Of a stretch of DNA of 38,532 bases, positions 24,528-32,537 are shown in pieces (the stretch's first letter is position 1; each line of letters opens with the position of its first letter). The notes beneath the pieces are model-generated. The model was given only the letters and a program-made list of their open reading frames with translations. It was not told the origin of the DNA and ran no database searches. This DNA comes from Verrucomicrobiota bacterium (GTDB taxonomy: Bacteria; Verrucomicrobiota; Verrucomicrobiia; Limisphaerales; VHCN01), in the NCBI GenBank assembly GCA_016871675.1, contig VHCN01000029.1, positions 1 through 38,532 of the forward strand. The letters are read 5' to 3'. Made by a program: the position numbers and the translations under genes.

Positions 24528-26945
24528 TTACTTCGCCGGGACGCTGTTGATCGTGTTGAAAATGGTCTGCGATATGGTCGCGCCGGCGGCGGTCTTGAGA
24601 TTGAGCTTCACCTGCATCTGCATCACGGGTTGCATCGGGCCGAGGTCGAGGAACACGGTGCGGCCGTCGGGCTGGAGCTTCGCGGACTTCACGTCGCGCG
24701 GGTCGCGGCCCATCTTGGAGGGGTTTTCCACGGACCAGTCTTTGGAGCCGTATTGCGTGGTCCATTGGTAGTTCCATTGCTCGACGGCGTAGCTGCCGGA
24801 GTCCTCGGCGAGGGATTTGTCGAGCGGGTCGGTGAAGGTGATCTCGATGCCGTTGGGGCGCACGCGCATTTCGCTGGGGAGGTTGGCGGGCTTGCCGGTG
24901 TATCGGACGCGGTGGAGCGCGCCTTTCTGCGCGCCGTTGGATTGCCAGACAACGAGGCCGGTGAGGTAGAGCTGGCCGTCGAGCGGGCTGAAGCGCCCGC
25001 GCATGATGCCGGTCTTGAACTTGAGCGGGAACTTGAACGCGCCGCCCTGCACCTGTCCGCCCACGGTTTCGAGCATCACCTTGTGCAGGGCGCACGCGCC
25101 GTAGCTCAGGTGCAGGAGGTCGCCGGAGAACGGTCCCCACTTGTCGCTGGTGACCCACACTTGGCCGCCGCTGGAGTTGTCGGTGTCGTAGGTGTGCGGC
25201 AGCCAGAGGATGGGTTTGTCATAATTCACGGGATGCTTCGCAGCGGCGGCCTTGAACTTGTCGCTGGCGGCGGGGAATGACTCGACTGATTTGCCGTTGC
25301 TGAAGAGCGTGGCGTTGGTGCCGAGCACGGCCACGCGGGTGTCGTGCGAGGTGAAGATGTGCCCGAGGAATCCGCCGGGGCGCACGAGGTCCACGCGGGA
25401 GCTGGGAACCCAGTTGCCTTCGTTGTCGGCGGTGGTGATCTCGCCGCGCGGGCCGACGCCCATGCCGTTGGGCGCGCGCAGGCCGGTGGCGACGACGTCG
25501 AGTTTGGAGCCGTCCTTGGAAATGCGCAGAAGCGCGCCGTGGTGCGGGTGCCTGGACGGCCCGAGGTTGCCGCCCTTGGTGAAGTAGAAGTTGCCCTGGG
25601 GGTCGGTCTCCAGGTTCAGGCAGAATTCGTGGTAGTGCGACGAGATGGCGACGTCGTTGTTGAAGTTTTCGTAAAAGTCGGCCTCGCCGTCGTTGTTCAA
25701 GTCGTGCAGGCGCGTGAGTTGGTCGCGCCCGAGCACGTAGATTTTCTCGTCCACAATCTTGAGGCCGAGGGGCTGGAACAGACCCGTTGCAAACCGCTTC
25801 CACCGTAGCCGCTCCAGCTTCTCGTCAATGCCGCTGACGAGCCAAACCTCACCGTTGACGGTGCAGATGGCGGCGCGGGTCGCGTCCTTGAAGAAGTCGA
25901 ATCCGCTGGTGCGGAGCCAGGATTGCCACGGGTTGTCCTCGGGAAGGGTTAGGGTGTCCACGACGTAGGCGGCGCCGCCGGAGCCAGTTTCGCCCTTGGT
26001 TTCGAGGATGGGATTCCAGCGGGCGGGCCCGCCGCGCGTGAGGGCTTTGAGGTCGGGGAGATCCTTCGCCACGCCCGCCGCGGCCCGGGCATTGGCGTGA
26101 TTCGGATCATCTCCGATGCTGACGGCAACCCGAAACGTGGCGGATCTCCCGAGCGGCGGAAGCTTGAGCACGCTGCGGCCGTTCGCGGCGTCGAGTGCCG
26201 AGTCCATGCCGGGCGTGATCGCAGCAGCAACGGCCTTCGCTCCCGGCGTCGCGGAGACGTCGAAGAGCAGCATGGTCATCGGGCGATCCGAGTTCTCGAT
26301 GTGAAAGGTGCGGGTGAACGCGTTTCGGGCCGCATCGTAGCCGGGCATTTCCAGCACGCTCGCCTTGCCAACGGTGTAGCTGAGGATGACCTGCTTGTCG
26401 TGAAGGTAGAAGCCGCGCCACTTGGCCCACTCGCGTGGCAGCGGGCCGAACGAAATGAGTTCGTTCCCCTCGCGCTTGGGTGGGTTCGGCTCGTCGAAGC
26501 CGCCGCTCGCGAAAGCCCAGCCGGGAGTCACCGTCGAGCTGAACGCGAGTTCGCCCGCCGGTTGCGGAACGCCTTCGAGTCCCTCGCGGCCGGTGGGGAG
26601 TTTGAGGAAGCCGCCCGTCCACGCCGCGGCCCAGCGCAGCCGCTCGGTGTCGAAGCACACCGTCGCCTCGTCGTTCGCGCCGACGCGGATGGAGAGCGCC
26701 TTGAGCGCGGGCCGGACGCGGCCCTTGCCGTCAGGCGCGTTCATCTCGAGCCCGCTGCTGAAGAACTGCCCGAGGTCCGTGAGGTCCCACTTCGTCGTCG
26801 TGGCGCGCGGCTTGGCCTTGACGGGCGCTTCCTTCTTGGCAGCGTCGGGGGCGGCCTTGGGCGCGTCTTGCTTGTCCTGCGCGTGGAGGGCGAGCGCGAA
26901 CGATAGTGCGAGGGTCGGAGTGAGGACGAATCTCAACGTGTGCAT
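24528..26945 (-). CDS. Secreted DUF6797 / sugar-dehydrogenase-like beta-propeller protein
   Basis: An 805-residue exported protein. It has a signal peptide (~1-23, ending LHAQ), a Lys/Ala/Pro-rich linker, a DUF6797-like domain (DLTDLGQFFSSGLEM, TVCFDTERLRWAAAWTGGFL) and a PQQ/glucose-dehydrogenase-type beta-propeller. That part includes GEVWLVSGID, DQLTRLHDLNNDGEADFYENF, GLRAPNGMGVGPRGEITTADN and GNWVPSSRVDLVRPGGFLGH. A C-terminal Ig-like region (GIEITFTDPLD, SYAVEQWNYQW) ends it. No CxxCH haem motif is seen, unlike many relatives that carry a C-terminal cytochrome. Role inferred as extracytoplasmic carbohydrate or polyol oxidation or binding; the exact reaction is unknown. ATG 26945 gives the signal. 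It is divergent from infA. Confidence 0.8.
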   Translation of the reverse strand: MHTLRFVLTPTLALSFALALHAQDKQDAPKAAPDAAKKEAPVKAKPRATTTKWDLTDLGQFFSSGLEMNAPDGKGRVRPALKALSIRVGANDEATVCFDTERLRWAAAWTGGFLKLPTGREGLEGVPQPAGELAFSSTVTPGWAFASGGFDEPNPPKREGNELISFGPLPREWAKWRGFYLHDKQVILSYTVGKASVLEMPGYDAARNAFTRTFHIENSDRPMTMLLFDVSATPGAKAVAAAITPGMDSALDAANGRSVLKLPPLGRSATFRVAVSIGDDPNHANARAAAGVAKDLPDLKALTRGGPARWNPILETKGETGSGGAAYVVDTLTLPEDNPWQSWLRTSGFDFFKDATRAAICTVNGEVWLVSGIDEKLERLRWKRFATGLFQPLGLKIVDEKIYVLGRDQLTRLHDLNNDGEADFYENFNNDVAISSHYHEFCLNLETDPQGNFYFTKGGNLGPSRHPHHGALLRISKDGSKLDVVATGLRAPNGMGVGPRGEITTADNEGNWVPSSRVDLVRPGGFLGHIFTSHDTRVAVLGTNATLFSNGKSVESFPAASDKFKAAAAKHPVNYDKPILWLPHTYDTDNSSGGQVWVTSDKWGPFSGDLLHLSYGACALHKVMLETVGGQVQGGAFKFPLKFKTGIMRGRFSPLDGQLYLTGLVVWQSNGAQKGALHRVRYTGKPANLPSEMRVRPNGIEITFTDPLDKSLAEDSGSYAVEQWNYQWTTQYGSKDWSVENPSKMGRDPRDVKSAKLQPDGRTVFLDLGPMQPVMQMQVKLNLKTAAGATISQTIFNTINSVPAK

Positions 26946-27110
26946 GGGAGTTGTTTGAGCACCGGCCGGCACCAAGTTTGCCGGGAATGGACGAGGCGAA
27001 CCACCATAAATTCAGCCTCCGGCCCGAATGTAACCGCAGAAAATCGTCGCCCGTCTCGTGTGAAAACCTGCCCGGAACAACGCCGTCCGGAGACAGCCGG
27101 CGGCCGGACA

Positions 27111-27128
27111 GGACAAACCGATTTGTCC
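27111..27128 (+). promoter_or_regulatory. Perfect hairpin in the infA leader
   Basis: GGACAAA (27111-27117) and TTTGTCC (27122-27128) form a perfect 7-base stem around the loop CCGA, ending ten bases before the infA ATG at 27139. No Shine-Dalgarno is visible between it and the start, so the hairpin lies where the ribosome would bind. A regulatory role is inferred only from its place. Confidence 0.55.
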
Positions 27129-27138
27129 GCCCGACGCC

Positions 27139-27357
27139 ATGCCGAAGGAAGAGCCGATTGAGTTGACCGGCACGATCACACAGGTGCTGCCCGGCACCAT
27201 GTTCCGCGTCGCGCTGGGGAACGGCCACGTGGTCCTCGCCCACATCTCCGGCAAGATGCGCAAACACTTCATCCGCATCTCCGTCGGGGACAAGGTCAAG
27301 GCCGAGATGTCGCCCTATGATCTGGGCAAGGCGCGGATCACCTTCCGCGCGAAGTAA
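27139..27357 (+). CDS. infA: Translation initiation factor IF-1
   Basis: A 72-residue S1/OB-fold protein that binds the ribosomal A site during initiation. It is unmistakable: [51 protein letters not shown]. Length equals that of Escherichia coli IF-1. ATG 27139 is fixed by family length. There is no Shine-Dalgarno; a perfect hairpin (27111-27128) lies just upstream. In many bacteria infA sits among ribosomal-protein genes, but here it stands alone between a secreted protein gene and a convergent membrane-protein gene. Confidence 0.97.
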   Translation: MPKEEPIELTGTITQVLPGTMFRVALGNGHVVLAHISGKMRKHFIRISVGDKVKAEMSPYDLGKARITFRAK

Positions 27358-27371
27358 AGGCCGTCGCCCGC

Positions 27372-28025
27372 TTACAGCACCTCCGCGAGGTGCCGCGCCT
27401 GGATCACCGTGAGCCACCACCAGACCAATCCCGCGCCCCCGCGCAGATAGAGCCACACGCCCCACGCGCCCCCCGCCGCCCAACCCGCAAGCACACCGGC
27501 CAGCACGTGCGCCGGAAGCGGCGGTTGCTTCGAACCTGCCGCGACGAACGCCACGAACACGCCGACGAGAATCGTCCCGCCCGCGGACCACTGCTCACGC
27601 CCCGTGAGACGCATAAACAACGCAAACGGCGCAAAGACCAGCAGCGACGAGGTCAGCCCGATTCCGAACAGGATTGAAGCCGCAAGCGACGGCAGGTCCT
27701 TCGGGAAGTCATCCGGCCGCAGCGGGCGCAACACGGGGTCGGTGAAGAAGAGCTTCGCGAGCGCCACGACTATCGCGGCCACGGTGACCGCCGCCCAGAG
27801 TTTCGGCTCCAGCTTCACAAACACCGGCCGTCCGGAATACTGCCCGTGCCAACCGAAGACAAAATTCCAGAGGAAAAACCCGCACACGAAGACGACGGCG
27901 AGCAGGAACGAAAGCGCGTCCGGTCGCTCGAACCACAGCGCCAGCCTCGGCCAGCACGCGAGTGCGGTGAACACACCCCCGCACAGCGAGGCGCGCAACA
28001 CGGCGGGCTTGGCGAGCGAGCGCAT
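27372..28025 (-). CDS. Multi-pass membrane protein of unknown function
   Basis: A 217-residue protein with about six hydrophobic segments (near 11-25, 38-58, 76-92, 108-135, 145-163 and 168-205) and short charged loops. I recognise no family: there is no conserved E-rich motif of CPBP proteases and no transporter signature. The Trp-rich segment AGLVWWWLTVIQARHL closes the protein. It converges with infA (14 bases between stops) and lies downstream of the RDD gene after 84 bases, so it may be the last gene of the large operon, although the gap is longer than those inside it. Confidence 0.7.
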   Translation of the reverse strand: MRSLAKPAVLRASLCGGVFTALACWPRLALWFERPDALSFLLAVVFVCGFFLWNFVFGWHGQYSGRPVFVKLEPKLWAAVTVAAIVVALAKLFFTDPVLRPLRPDDFPKDLPSLAASILFGIGLTSSLLVFAPFALFMRLTGREQWSAGGTILVGVFVAFVAAGSKQPPLPAHVLAGVLAGWAAGGAWGVWLYLRGGAGLVWWWLTVIQARHLAEVL

Positions 28026-28109
28026 GAATTCCCGGAGCCAAACAGTCGGTCATCGAGGTCCGGACGCCGCGGCTCAGGGCAGCGGCCTCCACCGCCCTTC
28101 TCGCAATGG

Positions 28110-28937
28110 TCATTTCCCCGCGAGTTCTTCGAGTTCGCCGCGCCCGGCGGACTTCGCCGCTCCTGCCGGGTCATCGCGTCGGACGCGGAACACGACGTCG
28201 AGTACGTTGCGGACGTGCTGCTCGTCCGTGAGGCCCTCCGTGGATTCGGGCGGGAATTCGACGAGCGACCGGAACCGCGCGGCAATCTCGCTGAAAAGTC
28301 CGACGCGCGCGGACGGGTCCAGTTCGTCGCGGCGCAGCAGGGCTTGCAACGCCACTGCGGCCTCGGCCGGGGAAACGCGCTGACGCAGCCGCGCCTCGAG
28401 GTGCGGGTGATCGCGAAGCGAGTTGTATTTGCGCGAGAGCAGTTGATCGAGGTCCGGCTCGCGCAGGCGCGGCTGGCGGACGACGACCGTGTTCGCCGCG
28501 AGGTCTCCGAGCCGCTGGTTGTGGCGGTTGAGGAACATCGCAACAGCGCCGACAAACCCGAGCAGCGGCAATGAATCCACCGGCCGCAGAAGATTGCGCA
28601 TCACGACCTGGCTGAACTGCAGGCGCAATCCCTGCGCGTCCATCACGCGCATCCGGAGCACCCACTTGCCGAGCGTCTGCCCGCGCCACAACCACTCGCA
28701 CCCGATGCCGTAGCCGACCTGCACGATAAACGGCAGCAGGATGCGCAGCGCGATGACGATGTCGGGGCTGACCATGATGAAGACCAGCGCAAGCGTGACG
28801 AGCACCTGCGTGATCACGTTCACGGTCGAAGTGTCGAGGACGAACCCGATGAACCGCAACATCGGCCCAGCCAGCGGCAGCGAGAACACGATCCCTTCCG
28901 GCGTGCGGATGTCGAGTGTGGCGGTGCGGGAGGTCAC
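28110..28937 (-). CDS. RDD-family membrane protein
   Basis: A 275-residue RDD protein. Seen: MLRFIGFVLDTSTVN (the Arg and Asp of the first helix), GQTLGKWVLRMRVMDAQG, then LRPVDSLPLLGFVGAVAM and RLGDLAANTVVV, all characteristic. A soluble C-terminal extension of ~100 residues follows (LLSRKYNSLRDHPHLEARLRQ onward). RDD proteins are small membrane proteins, some implicated in ion or small-molecule transport; the role here is unknown. GTG 28937 overlaps the SpoIIM stop (GTGA), and the domain begins ~20 residues later. It is the last clear member of the MoxR/DUF58 operon. Confidence 0.88.
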   Translation of the reverse strand: MTSRTATLDIRTPEGIVFSLPLAGPMLRFIGFVLDTSTVNVITQVLVTLALVFIMVSPDIVIALRILLPFIVQVGYGIGCEWLWRGQTLGKWVLRMRVMDAQGLRLQFSQVVMRNLLRPVDSLPLLGFVGAVAMFLNRHNQRLGDLAANTVVVRQPRLREPDLDQLLSRKYNSLRDHPHLEARLRQRVSPAEAAVALQALLRRDELDPSARVGLFSEIAARFRSLVEFPPESTEGLTDEQHVRNVLDVVFRVRRDDPAGAAKSAGRGELEELAGK

Positions 28938-29989
28938 GTCGATTGCGGGAGTTTTGCCGCGGGCAATCCGCCCTCGGCCTGCTCGTCCGTCGTCGGCTTG
29001 AGGCCCGCGCGCGCGAGGAAAACCCACAGCACACCCAGTTCGACCACGCCGAACGCGATCTTCAACGAGTAGGGAATCACCGGCTCGTGATACTGCGAGA
29101 GAAACGCCTCGACGAATCCCGCCCACACCAGCATCACCGCCACGCCTCCGATGAGCGTGGCAAGGTCGGGCGCGGCCTGGCGCAACCGCTCGCGCAGCGA
29201 CGCGCGGCTCCCGCGGCCGATCAGCGCCGAGGCAAGCACGAGCCCCGCCTGCCCTGCGATGAGAATCGCGGGAATCTCAATCGAACCGTGCGGCAGCAGC
29301 CATGCCGCAAGAAACTTCGACTGCCCCGCAATGATGTAGTCCGCGCAGATGAGGCCGAGGATCACGCCATTGTAGAAGAGCACCACGATGGTGCCGATGC
29401 CGTAGGTGAGACCGAAAGCCATCGCGTTAACCGACACTTGGATGTTGTTCCGCATGAGGTGCGCCGAGAATCTCGCCTTCGCGCCGGCATGGGCTGCGGT
29501 GCCGCCGGACTTTTCCTCCTCGGCGACGCGCTTGGCCGGGTCCCCGAGGTGATTCGCAAACATGCGCGGCAGCACGCTCGCCTTCGCATCGGGGTCGAAC
29601 ATGAGCGCGAACGCCCCGAGCGCGGTGCCCGCCAGGGTGATGATGACGCCAAGCCAGAATGCCCGCGCGTGCCGCCGGAAGGTGCGCGGAAACGTGACCA
29701 TGAACCACTCCACCGGCCGTATGCGGTGGCCGCGTCGACGCGTCTCGTGAATCTCGCCGTATGCGCGCGCCACGAGGTTCTCGAGGAAGGCGCGCGTCTC
29801 CGGCTCGGCCGAGAAGGTCGCTATCTTCGCGAGGTCCGACGACGTGCGTTCGTAGAGGTAGTGCAGCCGCCGGAGCTGGGCGAGGTCCGGTTGAAACCCC
29901 GGCTCGTTCTCGAGACGCCCAAGCAGTTGCTCCAGCTCCGACCAAAACGGCCGCTCGGCGGTCACAAATTTTTCCACATCGATGATCAC
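28934..29989 (-). CDS. SpoIIM/DUF95-family membrane protein
   Basis: A 351-residue membrane protein of the stage II sporulation protein M superfamily. The conserved block NNIQVSVNAMAFGLTYGIGTIVVLFYNGVILG is clear, with HGSIEIPAILIAGQAGL after it. About five membrane segments follow a ~100-residue soluble N-terminus containing LHYLYERTSSDLAKI. In Bacillus SpoIIM acts in peptidoglycan remodelling during engulfment, but these non-sporulating relatives sit beside RDD, DUF58 and MoxR genes in many phyla with no known job. GTG 29989 lies three bases after the DUF58 stop. Confidence 0.9.
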   Translation of the reverse strand: MIIDVEKFVTAERPFWSELEQLLGRLENEPGFQPDLAQLRRLHYLYERTSSDLAKIATFSAEPETRAFLENLVARAYGEIHETRRRGHRIRPVEWFMVTFPRTFRRHARAFWLGVIITLAGTALGAFALMFDPDAKASVLPRMFANHLGDPAKRVAEEEKSGGTAAHAGAKARFSAHLMRNNIQVSVNAMAFGLTYGIGTIVVLFYNGVILGLICADYIIAGQSKFLAAWLLPHGSIEIPAILIAGQAGLVLASALIGRGSRASLRERLRQAAPDLATLIGGVAVMLVWAGFVEAFLSQYHEPVIPYSLKIAFGVVELGVLWVFLARAGLKPTTDEQAEGGLPAAKLPQST

Positions 29990-29992
29990 GTT

Positions 29993-31393
29993 CTAAATCA
30001 ATTGCCGGCGTTTCACGCTAAAGTAATTGGTGACCAGCTGGGCGCAGAGCCGTTCGTTCTCGAGCAGGGTGAATTGCACGCCGCGCCGCTGCAGCGTCTT
30101 GTCCAGTTCGCGCAGGTTGTGCCAGAGCACGTGGCCGCCGAGCCGCTGATACACGTCGTCGAGCGAGCCCACGCTCGAATCGCTGAACAGCGGTTGCGCG
30201 CCCGGCGGCTGCATCATGTTCACGAGCACCAGATGCTGGCGGCTGAACAGGTCAAGGCTGCGCGTGAACTGCTCGGCCAGCAACGGGTCGTCCAGCGCCG
30301 TGAGCACGATAAGCAGTGCGCGACGCCGCATCCGCAGCCGGATGAACGTGGCCAGTTCGTCGAAGTCCGGCGACACGAGCCGCGGTTGCAGCGTGTAGAT
30401 CGCGTCGCGGCAGGCCGCGTAATGGTCGGGGCCATTCTTCGCGCGGATGAACTTGTGGACGCGGTCGCTGAACGTGAGCAGGCCAAAATGGTCGCCCTGC
30501 TGCTCCGCGGCGAGCCCGAGCACGAGCGCCGCGGTGAGGTAGCGCTCCAACACGGACGTTTCGGGTTTCAGGTTCAAGGTCTCACGTTGCGCCGGCGGCT
30601 CCGGTGGGTTCGAAGCTCGGGCCTTGAACCTTGGACCTTGAAACTCCTGCCGCGCGCTGAGCCGCGACGCGTCCACGATCACGTAAACTTCCTGCGTGCG
30701 CTCGATCTGGAAGACTTTCGTGATCGGATGGCCGCGCTTGGCGGTCGCCTTCCAGTGGATGTCCTCGAAACCGTCGCCCGGCGCATACTCGCGGAGCTTC
30801 TCGAACTCGCGCCCCTTGCCGACCTGCCGCTGGACGTGCGCGCCAAATCCGCCGCGGCGCAGAAAGAGCGCCGAGACCGTGCTGCGTTCCTCCATCAGGT
30901 TCGGATACACGCGCAACTCGGAATCCACGGGCGAAACACCGCGCACGGACCAAAGCCCGAGCGGCGACGCGCCCTCGAGGTGACAGCGCTCGACGCGGAA
31001 GCGCCCGCGCCGCACGGGCACGCACGCCCACCGCACGCGCGAGAGTTTCGCGCTCACCGGCAGCACCGTGGTGATGTCCTCCTGCGACGAGGGGATTTCG
31101 CGCGGCAGCGGCAGGCCGACGCGGAGTTCCCTGGAGCGCGGCCGTTCGTTCTTGATGAGCACGTCGAGGTTGGCCGCGCGGTCCTTGCTCAAGCGGGTGA
31201 CCTTCGGCAATTCGACCGAAATGCCGTCGAGGCTGCCGAAGGCGAGCACGCCATCCATCAGCGCGAGCACGACGAAGAGTCCCATCAGAAGAAACGAGAC
31301 CACCGCGGCGTCGGGCATGAGCGCCGCGATGCCGCCAAACGGCACGAGCACCGCGGCGGTGGAGAACAGGAGGCGCGTGCGGGGAACAAGCAT
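29993..31393 (-). CDS. DUF58 (vWA-like) protein with an inserted loop
   Basis: A 466-residue DUF58 protein. Two N-terminal hydrophobic segments (~8-25, 29-50) anchor it, a beta-rich domain follows, and the hallmark LREYAPGDGFEDIHWKATAKRG leads into a von Willebrand A-like part (VYVIVDASRL, LTAALVLGLAAEQQGDHFGLLTFSD). DUF58 proteins usually partner a MoxR ATPase, encoded next here. Between DASRLSARQ and LERYLTAAL there is an extra ~27-residue low-complexity loop encoded by a repeat (30565-30644). Whether it disturbs the metal-site region is unknown. ATG 31393 has no Shine-Dalgarno. The 168-base gap before it is the only sizeable gap in the operon. Confidence 0.9.
   Translation of the reverse strand: MLVPRTRLLFSTAAVLVPFGGIAALMPDAAVVSFLLMGLFVVLALMDGVLAFGSLDGISVELPKVTRLSKDRAANLDVLIKNERPRSRELRVGLPLPREIPSSQEDITTVLPVSAKLSRVRWACVPVRRGRFRVERCHLEGASPLGLWSVRGVSPVDSELRVYPNLMEERSTVSALFLRRGGFGAHVQRQVGKGREFEKLREYAPGDGFEDIHWKATAKRGHPITKVFQIERTQEVYVIVDASRLSARQEFQGPRFKARASNPPEPPAQRETLNLKPETSVLERYLTAALVLGLAAEQQGDHFGLLTFSDRVHKFIRAKNGPDHYAACRDAIYTLQPRLVSPDFDELATFIRLRMRRRALLIVLTALDDPLLAEQFTRSLDLFSRQHLVLVNMMQPPGAQPLFSDSSVGSLDDVYQRLGGHVLWHNLRELDKTLQRRGVQFTLLENERLCAQLVTNYFSVKRRQLI
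30565..30644. repeat. 80-base inverted element of 7-base repeats inside the DUF58 gene
   Basis: The left arm reads GTTTCAG, GTTCAAG, GTCTCAC and the right arm CCTTGAA, CCTTGGA, CCTTGAA, AC, so both arms have a 7-base period. GTTTCA/TGAAAC and GGTTCAAGG/CCTTGAACC are inverted matches. It encodes residues ~250-277 of the DUF58 protein. Confidence 0.8.
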
Positions 31394-31436
31394 GGCTCAA
31401 ACGGGGCGGGAATGGACTCGCATCGAAACCGGCCCG

Positions 31437-31536
31437 CTTTGGAGTGCGGTGGCAGAGCGCAGCGGCGACAGCGCCTTCCGACGGTTCCTCGCCAGGCAAG
31501 GCGGCGGGGCGCTTCGCTTCCCGCCGCAGTCCATGG
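31437..31536. repeat. Palindromic intergenic repeat between MoxR and DUF58 genes
   Basis: CTTTGGAGTGCGG (31437-31449) and CCGCAGTCCATGG (31524-31536) match at 10 of 13 positions when inverted. Inside is a perfect 8-base stem, GCGGCGGG (31501-31508) and CCCGCCGC (31520-31527), with an 11-base loop. It fills most of the 168-base gap 31394-31561 and holds no gene. Confidence 0.7.
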
Positions 31537-31561
31537 TTGTGGTCGATTTCATGGGCAGGCT

Positions 31562-32527
31562 TCAACGCGGCACAGCAACCTGTTCCAGAATCTTCTCGAT
31601 GACCTCCTTCACGCTCAACCCCTCGATCTCGAACTCGGGCCGCAGAATGAGCCGGTGCTCGAGCACCGGAAGCGCCATCGCCTTGATGTCGTCGGGCGTG
31701 ACGAAGTCGCGCCCGCTGATCGCCGCGAATGCCCGGCTCGCCAGCAGCAGTGCCTGCGTCGCGCGCGGACCGGCGCCAACCAAAACGCTCTCGTGGGTGC
31801 GCGACGCGCGGACGATGTCCACGATGTAAGCGGGCAGTTCCTCGCGGACGGTGACGAGGTTCAGCCCGCCACGCAGTGACGTGAGCGCGGACTCCGTGAT
31901 GACCTGCCGCACCACGCCGCTCGCGAGCGCCGCCTCCGGCGTGTCCGCGCCGAGCATTCGCCGGGCGAGCGTGATCTCCTCGTCGCGCTCGGGCGGGTTC
32001 ATCGTGATCTTGAGCATGAAGCGGTCCTTCTGCGCCTCGGGCAGCGGATACGTGCCCTCGTATTCCACCGGGTTCTGCGTGGCGAACACGGTGAACGTTG
32101 CCGGCAACGCGTGCGTGTCGCGGTCAATGCTCACCAGCCGCTCCTGCATCGCCTGCAACAGCGCGGACTGTGTCTTGGCGGGCGCGCGGTTGACTTCGTC
32201 CGCGAGCAGGAACGAGGTGAACACCGGCCCCTTGATGAGCGTGAACTCGTTGCGCTGGAGGTTGAAAACGTGCGTGCCGGTGATGTCCGCCGGCATGAGG
32301 TCGGGCGTGAACTGGATGCGCGAGAACTCGCAGCCGAGCACGCGCGCGAGTGTGCGCACAAGCAGCGTCTTGGCCACGCCGGGCACGCCTTCGACGAGCG
32401 CGTGCTGGTTGGTGAAGATGCAGATGAGGGCGCGGTCCACGACGTCGCCCTGGCCAATGATGACCTTGGCGACTTCGGCGCGGGCGCGGGTGAGGACTTC
32501 CTTGAGTTGGTCGAGTTGTGGGTTCAT
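31562..32527 (-). CDS. MoxR-type AAA+ ATPase
   Basis: A 321-residue MoxR-family AAA+ ATPase, a likely chaperone that remodels or activates partner proteins in the cytosol. Seen: Walker A in EGVPGVAKTLL, Walker B in LLADEVNRAPAKTQSALLQAMQE, sensor 1 in FTVFATQNPVEYEGTYPLPEAQKDRF, and the C-terminal VGAGPRATQALLLASRAFAA with its sensor-2-like Arg. ATG 32527 (NPQLDQLKEV) is chosen over TTG 32536. It lies ten bases after the DUF4350 gene and before DUF58, the usual order for this pair; the vWA-type DUF58 protein is the expected partner. Confidence 0.95.
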   Translation of the reverse strand: MNPQLDQLKEVLTRARAEVAKVIIGQGDVVDRALICIFTNQHALVEGVPGVAKTLLVRTLARVLGCEFSRIQFTPDLMPADITGTHVFNLQRNEFTLIKGPVFTSFLLADEVNRAPAKTQSALLQAMQERLVSIDRDTHALPATFTVFATQNPVEYEGTYPLPEAQKDRFMLKITMNPPERDEEITLARRMLGADTPEAALASGVVRQVITESALTSLRGGLNLVTVREELPAYIVDIVRASRTHESVLVGAGPRATQALLLASRAFAAISGRDFVTPDDIKAMALPVLEHRLILRPEFEIEGLSVKEVIEKILEQVAVPR

Positions 32528-32537
32528 GGGTTGCAAA

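Noticed and set aside
28916-31879. 987-codon open frame on the plus strand
   Set aside because: It is antisense to the SpoIIM, DUF58 and MoxR genes, is extremely Arg/His-rich and has no recognisable domain; a typical GC-rich shadow.
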